Shown here piece by piece: positions 17,105 to 25,948 of a stretch of DNA of 64,000 bases (the first letter of the stretch is position 1; every line of letters begins with the position of its first letter). The stretch covers positions 1 through 64,000 of the forward strand of contig NZ_JACHEN010000026.1 in the NCBI RefSeq assembly GCF_014205875.1, given 5' to 3'. Source of the stretch: Anaerosolibacter carboniphilus. Lineage in GTDB: Bacteria > Bacillota > Clostridia > Peptostreptococcales > Thermotaleaceae. The notes under the pieces are model-generated. The model worked only from the letters and a program-made list of their open reading frames with translations. It made no database searches and was not told the DNA's origin. The translations under genes and the position numbers were made by a program.

Positions 17105-18091
17105 ATGGGTATTTATACAAAAAAAGGCGACAAAGGAGAAACAGGCTTATTAGGCGGCAGCAGAATTAGAAAGGATGATCTCAGGGTATCTTGCTATGGT
17201 ACCTTGGATGAAGCCAATGCCGCCTTGGGTGTGGCCTACTCTCTAATAGAAAGTAAAAGTATTCAAGGAATCGTGAGAGATATTCAAAAACGATTGTTTG
17301 TGGTGGGTGCTGAACTCGCCAGCGATGAGGCCGGCCGTGAGTTTTTGAAAGATACTGTTCAGCAAAAGGACATTGAAGCTTTAGAAAGCATCATCGATCG
17401 GTATGAAGAACAGTTGGGACCTCTGAAGGAATTTATCATTCCTGGTGGAACGACAGCCTCGGCATCTATACATTTGGCCAGAACCATTATACGAAGGGCT
17501 GAACGACTCATTGTAGAACTCAGCCAAGGAACGGATGTACGACAAGAATTGATTCGATACGTCAATCGATTGTCAGATACATTGTTTATGCTGGCTCGGG
17601 GCGAAGAACAGTATAGCTTTAAGGAAGCGGTGAAGCGTAAGGTGTTGGAGCGATTAGGATACAAAGCAAACCGTAAAAATCTAAACTTAGATCTGGCGAA
17701 AAAGATGGCTGAGGCGGTGGAAGAGAAAGCAATTCAGATGGGCGTTCCCATCGTATTCTCTGTTGTGGATGCCGGGGGAAACATGATCTTACTTCATCGA
17801 ATGAATGATTCGTTGCTCGTAAGCTTGGATATTGCCCAGAATAAGGCCTACACAGCAGCGGCATTAAAGATTCCTACCCATGAAGTTGCACCATTGATAC
17901 AGCCTGGAGAAGTCTTATATGGATTACAGTGGACCAATCAAAATAGGATCGTAACCTTTGGTGGTGGATATCCTCTGAAAATTCACAACGAGATTGTGGG
18001 AGGCATCGGTATAAGCGGCGGCACTGTGGAAGAAGACATGATGATCGCAGCCCAAGCATTGAGAGTATTTGAATACGAAAGGGGGATCTAA
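17105..18091 (+). CDS. pduO: PduO two-domain cobalamin adenosyltransferase
   Basis: A 328-residue fusion. Residues 1-170 are an ATP:cob(I)alamin adenosyltransferase (IYTKKGDKGETGLLGGSRIRKDD, CYGTLDEANAALG, IPGGTTASASIHLARTIIRRAER). Residues about 185-328 are a GlcG/HbpS domain (PIVFSVVDAGGNMILLHRM, GGGYPLKI, GGIGISGGTVEEDM), which in other proteins binds haem or cobalamin. It makes adenosylcobalamin for PduCDE. This full two-domain form equals Salmonella PduO in layout. Confidence 0.94.
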   Translation: MGIYTKKGDKGETGLLGGSRIRKDDLRVSCYGTLDEANAALGVAYSLIESKSIQGIVRDIQKRLFVVGAELASDEAGREFLKDTVQQKDIEALESIIDRYEEQLGPLKEFIIPGGTTASASIHLARTIIRRAERLIVELSQGTDVRQELIRYVNRLSDTLFMLARGEEQYSFKEAVKRKVLERLGYKANRKNLNLDLAKKMAEAVEEKAIQMGVPIVFSVVDAGGNMILLHRMNDSLLVSLDIAQNKAYTAAALKIPTHEVAPLIQPGEVLYGLQWTNQNRIVTFGGGYPLKIHNEIVGGIGISGGTVEEDMMIAAQALRVFEYERGI

Positions 18092-18092
18092 A

Positions 18093-19487
18093 TTGAACGT
18101 GGAAGCGTTGAAGATAGAAGAAATTGTAAAAAAAGTATTACTAGAGATCAGCAATAAAACGGAAACCGTTGATGAGCAATATGGCATATTCCAAGATATG
18201 AACGAGGCTGTAGAAGCAGCATGGCATGCCCAAAAGAAGCTGGTCAAGTTCAATCTGGAAACCAGAGGAAAGTTCATTGAAGCGATGCGTAAAGAAGCAA
18301 GGAAGCATGTAGAGCTCTTTGCGAAGATGGCTGTAGAAGAATCTGGTATGGGAAGATATGAAGACAAAGTATTGAAAAACATTGTAGCGATTGAAAAGAC
18401 GCCTGGAATCGAAGATTTAAGATCTGAAGCCTATTCTGGGGATGATGGATTGACATTGATTGAATTGTCTCCCTTTGGCGTGATCGGAGCCATTACACCT
18501 ACTACCAATCCTACAGAGACAGTAATCTGTAATGCCATAGGCATGATCGCGGCAGGCAATACGGTTGTATTTAGCCCCCATCCCACGGCAAAGAACACTT
18601 CATTGAAGTGCGTAGAAATTTTAAACCGTGCCATCATAGCAGCAGGAGGACCAAGCAACCTCTTAACAACAGTAAGCAATCCTACGCTGGAGCAGGCTGA
18701 GATCATGATGAAGCACAAAAAGATCAATATGCTGGTAGCTACGGGTGGCCCTGGTGTCGTAAAGGCCGTCTTATCCTCAGGGAAAAAAGCTATTGGTGCA
18801 GGTGCAGGGAATCCACCAGCAGTGGTGGATGATACAGCCGACATTGAAAAGGCAGCTAAGGATATCATCTCAGGGTGCAGCTTTGATAATAATTTACCTT
18901 GCGTTGCAGAAAAGGAAGTTATTGTGTTGGATTCTGTGGCAGACTATCTGATCTTCAATATGAAGAAGCATGGAGCCTATGAAATCAAAGATATAGATGT
19001 TTTAAATAGACTTCAAGTTTTAATATCTGATGAAAAAGGTAATCCCAATAGAGATTTTGTTGGGAAAAATGCCGATTATATCCTAAAACAAATTGGTATT
19101 GATTGCGATCCAAACGTGAAGGTAATCATCATGGAGGTTGACAGAAGCCATCCTTTTGTGGTTGGAGAGCTGATGATGCCTGTACTGCCTATCGTGCGAG
19201 TAAAAGACATTGATGATGCCATTGAATTGGCTGTGAAGGTGGAACATGGATTTAGACATACAGCCATTATACATTCAAAAAATATTGACCATTTGACCCG
19301 TTTTGCGAAGGAAATTCAAACAACCATTTTTGTGAAGAATGGACCATCCTATGCAGGTATTGGTGTAGGTGGCGAAGGCTATACCACATTTACCATTGCA
19401 GGGCCTACTGGCGAAGGTCTGACTTCCGCCAAGAGTTTCGCCAGAACAAGACGATGTACTCTTGTAGGAGGATTCTCCATTAAATAG
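18093..19487 (+). CDS. pduP: CoA-acylating propionaldehyde dehydrogenase
   Basis: A 464-residue aldehyde dehydrogenase that oxidises propionaldehyde to propionyl-CoA with NAD+. The catalytic Cys is residue 270 in NNLPCVAEKE. The start is the TTG at 18093, six bases after GGGGGA and two bases past the pduO stop; an earlier TTG at 18069 lies inside pduO and lacks a ribosome site. Residues 3-19 (VEALKIEEIVKKVLLEI) are a textbook N-terminal cargo helix, followed by a short linker. It supplies propionyl-CoA to PduL and NADH to PduQ. Confidence 0.94.
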   Translation: MNVEALKIEEIVKKVLLEISNKTETVDEQYGIFQDMNEAVEAAWHAQKKLVKFNLETRGKFIEAMRKEARKHVELFAKMAVEESGMGRYEDKVLKNIVAIEKTPGIEDLRSEAYSGDDGLTLIELSPFGVIGAITPTTNPTETVICNAIGMIAAGNTVVFSPHPTAKNTSLKCVEILNRAIIAAGGPSNLLTTVSNPTLEQAEIMMKHKKINMLVATGGPGVVKAVLSSGKKAIGAGAGNPPAVVDDTADIEKAAKDIISGCSFDNNLPCVAEKEVIVLDSVADYLIFNMKKHGAYEIKDIDVLNRLQVLISDEKGNPNRDFVGKNADYILKQIGIDCDPNVKVIIMEVDRSHPFVVGELMMPVLPIVRVKDIDDAIELAVKVEHGFRHTAIIHSKNIDHLTRFAKEIQTTIFVKNGPSYAGIGVGGEGYTTFTIAGPTGEGLTSAKSFARTRRCTLVGGFSIK

Positions 19488-19501
19488 ATGAGGTGGAAAA
19501 C

Positions 19502-20833
19502 ATGGATAAGCAGCTGATTACTTTCATTCGTGAAGCAGGAATCGTGGGTGCTGGAGGAGCAGGATTTCCCACCCATGTGAAAGTAAATGGAAAAGCTGAC
19601 TACATCGTGGTGAATGGGGCTGAATGTGAGCCCCTGCTGCGAGTAGATCAGCAACTGATGACCTATAGGGCTACTGAGGTCCTGGAAGGATTAAAGGCCA
19701 TCGTAAAGGAAGCAGGAGCGCAAAAAGGAATCATTGCTTTAAAGAAAAAATATAAATTGGCCATCGAAGCTTTAGAAAAAGAGATTCATCCGGAAGATCC
19801 CATTGAACTTTTCGAATTGGGAGATTTTTATCCAGCAGGTGATGAACAGATTACGGTTTACGAGGTATTGAAACGTATTGTTCCTGAAGGTGGTATCCCT
19901 CTACAAGTGGGTGTGATCGTAACCAATGTAGAAACCTTGTTAAATGTTTGTAATGCCATGAAAGGAATACCTGTGACCCATAAGTATCTGACTGTTACTG
20001 GAGCTGTTAAGGAACCCATTACAGTGAAAGTGCCAGTAGGTATCAGTATCCGGGAAGTGATTGCCTTGGCAGGTGGCGCTACTGTTGCTGGGTTTAAGGT
20101 GATCGATGGAGGTCCCATGATGGGAAAAATCGTGGACAATATCGACAAGCCGATTACCAAAACATCAAAGGGCGTTATTGTATTACCAGAGGAGCATCCA
20201 TTGATTCAGGCAAAGGAAAGATCTATAGAAACCATGCTTAGACAAGCAAGGACAGCTTGCTGCCATTGCTCTCTATGTACAGAAGTTTGTCCAAGAAATT
20301 TACTTGGGCATAAGCTCCACCCTGATAAATTGATGAGAATTGCCAGCTACAACAGTACCTGTGAAAACGATACATCGGTTACAGAAGCTTTCCTATGTTG
20401 CGAATGTGGGTTATGTGAGATGGCATGTATTATGAGTCTTCAACCTTGGAAATTGAATCGCTTTTTGAAGGGAAAGCTAAGCAGCGCGGGCATTAAAAAT
20501 TCGAATAACAGGCAGCCTTTTAAAACCAACGAGTTTAGGGACTATCGAAAGTTTCCTGTGAAAAAACTTATTGCACGTTTGGGACTGGAAGCGTATAACG
20601 TGGATGCGCCCCTAATAGAAGATATAGATAAAGAATTTCCACGTATCGTATTGGAAAGGAGACAGCACATCGGCGCAAAAACAGAACCTTTGGTTCAAGT
20701 CGGTGATGCAGTAAAACTTGGGCAAGCAGTTGCTGATGTACAGGATGGACAACTGGGAGCCAGAATCCATGCCAGTATCCAAGGTAAAGTGCAGAGGATA
20801 GACGAAAACGTTATAGAGATATCTAAACAATAA
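19502..20833 (+). CDS. pduS: PduS cobalamin reductase (RnfC-like, Fe-S)
   Basis: A 443-residue RnfC-like flavoprotein. The N-terminal part has GIVGAGGAGFPTHVK and VVNGAECEPLL; two [4Fe-4S] motifs follow (CCHCSLCTEVCPRN near residue 260 and CCECGLCEMACIM near 300); the C-terminal part is a barrel/sandwich-hybrid domain. It passes electrons to cob(III)alamin or cob(II)alamin for PduO. The ATG at 19502 follows GAGGTGG with good spacing. The PduT Fe-S shell trimer encoded two genes on is its presumed electron wire. Confidence 0.93.
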   Translation: MDKQLITFIREAGIVGAGGAGFPTHVKVNGKADYIVVNGAECEPLLRVDQQLMTYRATEVLEGLKAIVKEAGAQKGIIALKKKYKLAIEALEKEIHPEDPIELFELGDFYPAGDEQITVYEVLKRIVPEGGIPLQVGVIVTNVETLLNVCNAMKGIPVTHKYLTVTGAVKEPITVKVPVGISIREVIALAGGATVAGFKVIDGGPMMGKIVDNIDKPITKTSKGVIVLPEEHPLIQAKERSIETMLRQARTACCHCSLCTEVCPRNLLGHKLHPDKLMRIASYNSTCENDTSVTEAFLCCECGLCEMACIMSLQPWKLNRFLKGKLSSAGIKNSNNRQPFKTNEFRDYRKFPVKKLIARLGLEAYNVDAPLIEDIDKEFPRIVLERRQHIGAKTEPLVQVGDAVKLGQAVADVQDGQLGARIHASIQGKVQRIDENVIEISKQ

Positions 20834-20845
20834 GGGGGAAAAAAT

Positions 20846-21706
20846 ATGTTTAGTATGGAATTGATTTTAGCAGCGTTTGGCGGAGGTATTTTAGGTGCGC
20901 TTATTGGTGCATTGCCAGCTTTCATATTCACAGGCTTTGTTGGATTGATTGGTGTAGCAGTGATTGCTTCTGGCGGACCTGCTACAATTCTAGGAGATGT
21001 GGTTTTCGGAACATTATTAGGGCCTCATATCGCTTTCGCCGGCGGGGTAGCAGCAGCAGCTTATGCAGCAAATAAGAAGAACTTGCTGGCAAGTGGTGGA
21101 GACATTTTAACTCCTTTAAAGAAAACCAATGATGCAGGTGTCATTTTGGTTGGTGGGATCTTTGGAATTTTAGGTTACGTAATCAATAGCTTATATGCAT
21201 CTATTGCATTGCCAACAGATACAGTGGCATTAACCGTATTTACATCAGGGGTACTTGCAAGATTTATCTTTGGTCAAACTGGATTGTTTGGAAAATACAG
21301 TGCTCAGGGTGAAGTTGCAGCAGCAACAGAATTGCCAAAAAGAAGCTTTGTTCCTGATGCCAAGTCATTGACCTTTGTTGCCTTATATTCATTGGGTCTA
21401 GGCTTAGTGGTCTCTTATCTTGTGGATCTTACACAGATCAATGTCCTTGGCTTCTGTATCAGTGCAGCTCTATTAATCTTTGCACAAATGGGCTTTGATA
21501 TGCCAGCGACCCATCACATCACCTTGGTAGCAGGATATGCAGCCATTGCTACTGGAAACATCTTCATCGGAGCTGCTTTTGCAGTGATTTCAGGAATTTT
21601 ATGTGAAATCGTGGCTAGAACATTCAACAGCTACTGTGATACCCATATCGACCCACCTGCTACGACCATCTTTATCCTTAGCTTTATCATTTTCATATTT
21701 ATGTAA
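20846..21706 (+). CDS. Polytopic membrane protein of unknown function in the microcompartment operon
   Basis: A 286-residue, very hydrophobic protein with about eight to nine membrane segments and glycine-rich stretches (GGGILGALIGALPAFIFTGFVGLIG, FGTLLGPHIAFAGG, GQTGLFGKYS). I do not recognise it as PduF (MIP type) or any named transporter. It sits between pduS and pduT behind AGGGGGAAAAA. Plausible jobs are uptake of propanediol or glycerol, or export of product acid or alcohol; both are inference. Conserved charged or polar residues inside the segments (MGFDMPATHH, NSYCDTHIDPPAT) look functional. Confidence 0.8.
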   Translation: MFSMELILAAFGGGILGALIGALPAFIFTGFVGLIGVAVIASGGPATILGDVVFGTLLGPHIAFAGGVAAAAYAANKKNLLASGGDILTPLKKTNDAGVILVGGIFGILGYVINSLYASIALPTDTVALTVFTSGVLARFIFGQTGLFGKYSAQGEVAAATELPKRSFVPDAKSLTFVALYSLGLGLVVSYLVDLTQINVLGFCISAALLIFAQMGFDMPATHHITLVAGYAAIATGNIFIGAAFAVISGILCEIVARTFNSYCDTHIDPPATTIFILSFIIFIFM

Positions 21707-21735
21707 ATCTTTTGATGATGAGAGAGGCGATGTCC

Positions 21736-22284
21736 ATGAAAAAGTCAATCGGGCTAGTAGAATTTAAAAGTATCGCAAAGGGAATAGAAGCAACGGATGC
21801 AATGTTAAAAGCTGCTCATGTTGAACTGATCCTTTCTACACCAATATGTCCTGGAAAATACGTTACATTGATCAGTGGTGATGTGGGGGCGGTGAAAAAT
21901 GCGGTGGAAGTCGGAAAACAAACGGGGAGCATATTTACCATAGAGAGCTATGTCATTCCCAATGTCAGTCCTACGATCTTCCCTGCTTTGACAGCAACCA
22001 TGGATGTAAATAAGATTACTTCTTTAGGGATTATCGAGACCATATCTGCCATTACTTCCATTGTAGCTGGAGATGTGGCTGTAAAATCAGCGAACGTTCA
22101 GCTTTTGGAGATCCGATTAGCAAGAGGATTAGGTGGAAAAGGATTTGTGCTTATCTCTGGAGAGGTAGCAGCCGTAAAACAAGCCATTAAAGCTTGTGAA
22201 AATAAACTGGAAGAGACCGGCGGCATCATTAGTGCTGTGGCCATTGCTTCACCTAGTCACGAACTCATATCAAAACTATTATAG
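21736..22284 (+). CDS. pduT: BMC-T shell protein PduT with Fe-S cysteine
   Basis: A 182-residue trimeric shell protein with two BMC domains. The motif CPGKYV near residue 39 carries the cysteine that in PduT trimers jointly holds one [4Fe-4S] cluster at the central pore, giving a path for electrons through the shell. The domain 2 pattern is SLGIIETISAITSIVAGDVAVKSANV. The ATG at 21736 follows AGAGAGG by eight bases; earlier ATGs lack spacing. It fits with PduS as redox partner. Confidence 0.92.
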   Translation: MKKSIGLVEFKSIAKGIEATDAMLKAAHVELILSTPICPGKYVTLISGDVGAVKNAVEVGKQTGSIFTIESYVIPNVSPTIFPALTATMDVNKITSLGIIETISAITSIVAGDVAVKSANVQLLEIRLARGLGGKGFVLISGEVAAVKQAIKACENKLEETGGIISAVAIASPSHELISKLL

Positions 22285-22298
22285 GATGTTTATCTATA

Positions 22299-22348
22299 AG
22301 CCTTAATTTATCCTTGGATGAGTTAAGGCCCAATATTTTATGGGGCTT
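22299..22348 (+). promoter_or_regulatory. Hairpins between pduT and pduQ
   Basis: GCCTTAA pairs with TTAAGGC around a 16-base loop, and a second GCCC/GGGC hairpin follows. There is no T-run. The roughly 150-base gap before pduQ is the largest inside the operon, so pduQ may also have its own promoter in the AT-rich stretch at 22350-22410. Confidence 0.4.
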
Positions 22349-22436
22349 CATAAATCGTGATTTGTTAAAGGATTGTATCGATATATTTTAAAATATACAT
22401 TAGACTTTGTTTGAAAACCTGGAGGTGTATGCGGAA

Positions 22437-23609
22437 ATGAAAAGGTTCTTGGTAAGGCCCGAAATATATTATGGAAGCAATGCGTTAGGGTATCTAGAAG
22501 GAATTGAAGGCAAGAGAGCCTTTATCGTAACAGATGCTTTCATGGTAAAGCTTGGTATGGTTACAAAGATTACCGATATTTTGGAGAAAAAGCATATAGA
22601 ATACGAAGTCTTCTCTGAGGTTGAACCAGATCCATCCCTGGATACAGTAAAAAAAGGCTTAAATCAAATCATCTATACGAAGCCAGACCTGTTGATTGCC
22701 ATTGGGGGCGGATCTTCTATTGATGCAGCCAAGGCGATTATGTGCTTCTGTATCCATCTGAAGGAAAAATTTATTGACACCCATAGTATCAAAAAACCAT
22801 GGTTTGTTGCAATTCCAACGACCAGCGGTACAGGATCTGAAGTTACCTCCTATGCTGTGGTTACGGACAAGGTAAACAATATCAAAATTCCATTGAATGA
22901 AGCCCTCATGATCCCTGATGTAGCCATTCTGGATGAAGAGTTGACAAAAACGGTACCCCCTGCGGTGACAGGAGATACGGGAATGGATGTCTTGACCCAT
23001 GCGTTGGAGGCATATGTATCTCTTCAAGCCTGTGACTATACGGATATATATGCGGAGAAAGCCGTTCAGAGTGTTTTTGGATATTTGCTGCGGGCTTTTA
23101 AAAACGGCGGGGACATGGAAGCAAGGGCAAAACTCCACAATGGATCTTGTATGGCAGGAATTGCATTTACCAATGCAACATTAGGCATTAACCATAGTCT
23201 TGCCCATGCCTTTGGCGCCAAGTTTAAACTTCCCCATGGAAGAAGCAATGCCATATTTCTACCTTACGTAATTAAGTTCAATGCTGGACTTGAAAATGGA
23301 ATGGTGAAAAACCCAGCCGTGGCTGAGAAATATGCAGCCATTGCAAAACAATTGAATTTTCCTGCTGCAACAGCCCCAGAAGGCGTTCGAAGCCTTATAG
23401 AAGGAATAAAAGTATTAAATAGGGTGTTAGGTATCCCTACAGCCATAAAGGATATGAATATTTCAAAGTATGAATTTGAAGGAAGTATCGCTGAAATGAC
23501 AGAAGGGGTTATGAAGGACATCTGTACACCAGGAAATCCAGTACAAGTAACAGAAAAGGATATTATACGAGTCTTCAAAGAAGCCTATGTTGGATTGGAA
23601 AATTTATAG
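22437..23609 (+). CDS. pduQ: Iron-containing alcohol dehydrogenase PduQ
   Basis: A 390-residue group III alcohol dehydrogenase. It reduces propionaldehyde to propanol and regenerates NAD+ for PduP. Visible are the NAD-binding IGGGSSIDAAKA, PTTSGTGSEVT, the metal ligands Asp/His/His/His in GDTGMDVLTHALEAY, GINHSLAHAFGAKFKLPHGRSN and the usual length. The ATG at 22437 is nine bases from GGAGGTG. It is the last gene of the operon, closed by a strong terminator. Confidence 0.93.
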   Translation: MKRFLVRPEIYYGSNALGYLEGIEGKRAFIVTDAFMVKLGMVTKITDILEKKHIEYEVFSEVEPDPSLDTVKKGLNQIIYTKPDLLIAIGGGSSIDAAKAIMCFCIHLKEKFIDTHSIKKPWFVAIPTTSGTGSEVTSYAVVTDKVNNIKIPLNEALMIPDVAILDEELTKTVPPAVTGDTGMDVLTHALEAYVSLQACDYTDIYAEKAVQSVFGYLLRAFKNGGDMEARAKLHNGSCMAGIAFTNATLGINHSLAHAFGAKFKLPHGRSNAIFLPYVIKFNAGLENGMVKNPAVAEKYAAIAKQLNFPAATAPEGVRSLIEGIKVLNRVLGIPTAIKDMNISKYEFEGSIAEMTEGVMKDICTPGNPVQVTEKDIIRVFKEAYVGLENL

Positions 23610-23623
23610 AAGGTAGATAAAAT

Positions 23624-23664
23624 AGAGCTATTGGGTTCAATTCTCTAAACCCAATAGCTCTTTG
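23624..23664. terminator. Bidirectional terminator after pduQ
   Basis: A 14-bp perfect stem (AGAGCTATTGGGTT, 23624-23637, with 23648-23661) is followed by TTGATTTTA on the + strand and A-rich sequence on the other side. It ends both the microcompartment operon and the convergent ABC-F gene. Confidence 0.9.
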
Positions 23665-23667
23665 ATT

Positions 23668-25557
23668 TTATTCCTGAAGCAGGAGCCATTCTTCCATCAA
23701 AACATCTAGATTGTTCTGAAAAGTTTCTTTTTCTGCGAATGCAGTTTGGAGCTTTTCATAATCGGATGAAAGGGCCTTGATATATTCGTCCTTTTCCTGG
23801 ATCAATTTCTGTAAAGCTTCTATTTCCTGTTCAATGTTAGAAATGCGGTGCTCCTTTTGTCTCTGGTCATCGACAGATTTGACAGGTATCTCTTTGAAAG
23901 GCTTAGGAGTTTTATGGACAATTGGTGCAGCTTTTACTTGAAACATTCTTTTCTCACGATAGTAGTCATAATTTCCAAGATAGTCTACCAATCTACCCCC
24001 TTGTAACTCCACAATGCGATCTGCCAATTTATTGATGAAATATCGGTCATGGGATATAAAGAGTATGGTACCGGTAAAATCATCTAAGGCTTCTTCTAAC
24101 ATTTCTCTAGAGTCAATGTCCAAATGATTGGTGGGTTCATCCAGTATAAGAAAATGAAGGTCCTGCATCATCAGTTGACATAACTTTAGTCTTGATTTTT
24201 GTCCTCCGGAAAGATTCTCCACTTTACGAAAAACATCCTCACCACAAAAGAGAAACTTTGCCAGAATACGGCGAGCTTCACCTTCAGAGATGGCCAAATT
24301 TTCTCTGAACGCTTCAAGAGCCGTTTGTTGCGGTTTTGGAAAGATGATGTCCTGCTCTAAATATCCGATCTGCACATTAGAACCTACTTTAATTTCACCT
24401 GCATCGGGTATATACTGGCTGAGAATTCCCTTAATCAATGTAGATTTACCTGTTCCATTTTTGCCTAAAAGGGCGACTCTCTCTCCGGACCGAATGTGTA
24501 AATTTATATCCTCCAGAAGGGGCTGACTGCCATAGCTTTTCTTTAGCCCTTGAATTCTGACCACATCTTTGCTGGATGATTTGATGCTTTGGAATTGGAG
24601 CTGAATTTTCCGACGTTCCATGATTGGTCGATCTACCTTATCCATCCTTGCTATTCTTTTCTCCATATTGGCAATTTTTATAAACATCTTAGGGTTACCA
24701 GATCGATTTCCCCAATCTCGAAAACGGGCGATGGCTTCCTCCATGGCCTTTATTTTCTTCTGCTGATCTTTAAAGGCATCAAACTGTTCCATCAGCATGC
24801 GGTCCTTCTCGGCAACATAGTAGGAATAGTTACCAGCATATGCAGTAGCTTCTCCGTCTTCAATTTCAATAATTTTATTTACTGCAGCATCTAAAAAATA
24901 TCGATCATGGGAAATAATCAGGACACTACCTTTATAATTGGCAATAAAATTCTCCAGCCACTCGATGGAGTCAAGATCTAAATGGTTGGTAGGTTCATCT
25001 AATAATAATATATCAGGATTCAGCAATAGTATTTTGCCCAGCTGAACCGTAGTCTTTTCACCACCACTGAGGGTGGAAAATCTCCTGCTTCTAAAATCTT
25101 CTGTAATTTTTAGCCCAGTACATATTTTCGAAAAGGACTCTTCGATGGTATATCCACCTTTGGATTCGAATGCTAGCTGAAGCTCTCCATACTTTTTTAC
25201 CGCATGCTCTAGGGATAAACATTGTAAAGCAGACATTTGTTCCTCTAATAGCTCCATACTTTTTTTGATGTCCATCACAGTCCCAAAGGCTTCGTATAGT
25301 ACATCGTTTACAGTAATGTGTTCTTGCCCATCAGGAATCTGATGAAGATAGCCAATAGAGGCACCTTTTCGAACTGCCAGCATACCACCATCATAGTTTT
25401 CCAAACCAGAGATAATTTTAAAAATCGTTGTTTTGCCTGTACCATTAGCACCGACCAATCCCACTTTTTCATGGGAAAGTACCTCAAAACTTATGCTATG
25501 GAGTACCCTATGGGCACCATAATATTTTTCCAGTTCCTTTAATGCAATTTCAATCAT
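23668..25557 (-). CDS. ABC-F ribosome-protection-type ATPase
   Basis: A 629-residue soluble protein with two ABC cassettes: Walker A GANGTGKTT near residue 37 and GKNGTGKST near 360, signatures LSGGEKT and LSGGQKS, and DEPTNHLD twice. The interdomain linker (about 245-320, with RDWGNRSGNPKMFIKI) is long, as in ABC-F proteins that reach toward the peptidyl-transferase centre, and a C-terminal coiled coil follows (about 560-629). It has no membrane segments. ABC-F proteins rescue stalled ribosomes, and many confer resistance to lincosamides, pleuromutilins or streptogramins. The upstream leader peptide and attenuator favour such an antibiotic-inducible role. Exact subfamily not determined. Confidence 0.88.
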   Translation of the reverse strand: MIEIALKELEKYYGAHRVLHSISFEVLSHEKVGLVGANGTGKTTIFKIISGLENYDGGMLAVRKGASIGYLHQIPDGQEHITVNDVLYEAFGTVMDIKKSMELLEEQMSALQCLSLEHAVKKYGELQLAFESKGGYTIEESFSKICTGLKITEDFRSRRFSTLSGGEKTTVQLGKILLLNPDILLLDEPTNHLDLDSIEWLENFIANYKGSVLIISHDRYFLDAAVNKIIEIEDGEATAYAGNYSYYVAEKDRMLMEQFDAFKDQQKKIKAMEEAIARFRDWGNRSGNPKMFIKIANMEKRIARMDKVDRPIMERRKIQLQFQSIKSSSKDVVRIQGLKKSYGSQPLLEDINLHIRSGERVALLGKNGTGKSTLIKGILSQYIPDAGEIKVGSNVQIGYLEQDIIFPKPQQTALEAFRENLAISEGEARRILAKFLFCGEDVFRKVENLSGGQKSRLKLCQLMMQDLHFLILDEPTNHLDIDSREMLEEALDDFTGTILFISHDRYFINKLADRIVELQGGRLVDYLGNYDYYREKRMFQVKAAPIVHKTPKPFKEIPVKSVDDQRQKEHRISNIEQEIEALQKLIQEKDEYIKALSSDYEKLQTAFAEKETFQNNLDVLMEEWLLLQE

Positions 25558-25580
25558 AACAAATTCCTCCTTAAAATCCT

Positions 25581-25741
25581 TTAAAAAAATAAAGCCTAGG
25601 TCAGTAAATACGGCCTAGGCTTAGACAGCAAGAAAAAGAAGGATATAGGAGAAGAAACAACCCACATCATGATTTATTGCAATATAAAAGCCTAGGCAAG
25701 CAACCATCTCCCTAGGCTGTGAAAACCATATGGTTTTGTAA
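25581..25741 (-). promoter_or_regulatory. Attenuator in the ABC-F leader
   Basis: On the minus-strand RNA, an upstream hairpin (arms 25689-25696 and 25711-25718) is followed by a terminator hairpin (arms 25592-25600 and 25614-25622) with a run of Ts just before the ABC-F ribosome site. All four arms are AGCCTAGG or CCTAGGCT, so they can pair in alternative, mutually exclusive ways. A third small palindrome (AAAACCATATGGTTTT) lies at 25722-25737. This is the layout of a terminator/antiterminator switch. Confidence 0.8.
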
Positions 25742-25758
25742 AGATGATGTACTTACTT

Positions 25759-25881
25759 TTAGTTAACATAATATTTAATTTTAGATAGACTTCCCCCTGA
25801 AATAGCAGAAATAAAAATAATTCCTGAATTTGAAGCGGGTAGTTTCTCTAAAATTGTGTTAACCAAAAGCTGCTTTCTCAT
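25759..25881 (-). CDS. 40-residue leader peptide upstream of the ABC-F gene
   Basis: A short open frame with an excellent ribosome site (AAGGAGG, seven bases before the ATG) lies between the promoter and the attenuator. The peptide starts MRKQLLVNTILEKLPASNSG and ends YYVN. It has no family resemblance that I can see. Its position fits a regulatory peptide: a ribosome stalled on it by an antibiotic would change the folding of the downstream hairpins. It could alternatively be an independent small protein. Confidence 0.65.
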   Translation of the reverse strand: MRKQLLVNTILEKLPASNSGIIFISAISGGSLSKIKYYVN

Positions 25882-25911
25882 CCTTACACCTCCTTAAAAT
25901 TGATCTTCTAT

Positions 25912-25941
25912 ATTTTACCATAATATGCTGGGAATTATCAA
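25912..25941 (-). promoter_or_regulatory. Promoter of the ABC-F leader transcript
   Basis: On the minus strand, TTGATA (25936-25941), an 18-base spacer and TAAAAT (25912-25917), about 30 bases before the leader-peptide start. Confidence 0.6.
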
Positions 25942-25948
25942 TATATTT

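Noticed and set aside
22659..23138. 159-residue minus-strand frame inside pduQ
   Set aside because: It is antisense to a clear iron alcohol dehydrogenase and has no family pattern.
7225..23609. Ethanolamine (EUT) or glycyl-radical (GRM) microcompartment
   Set aside because: The signature enzyme is PduCDE; no EutBC or glycyl-radical dehydratase with its activase is present, despite EutJ.
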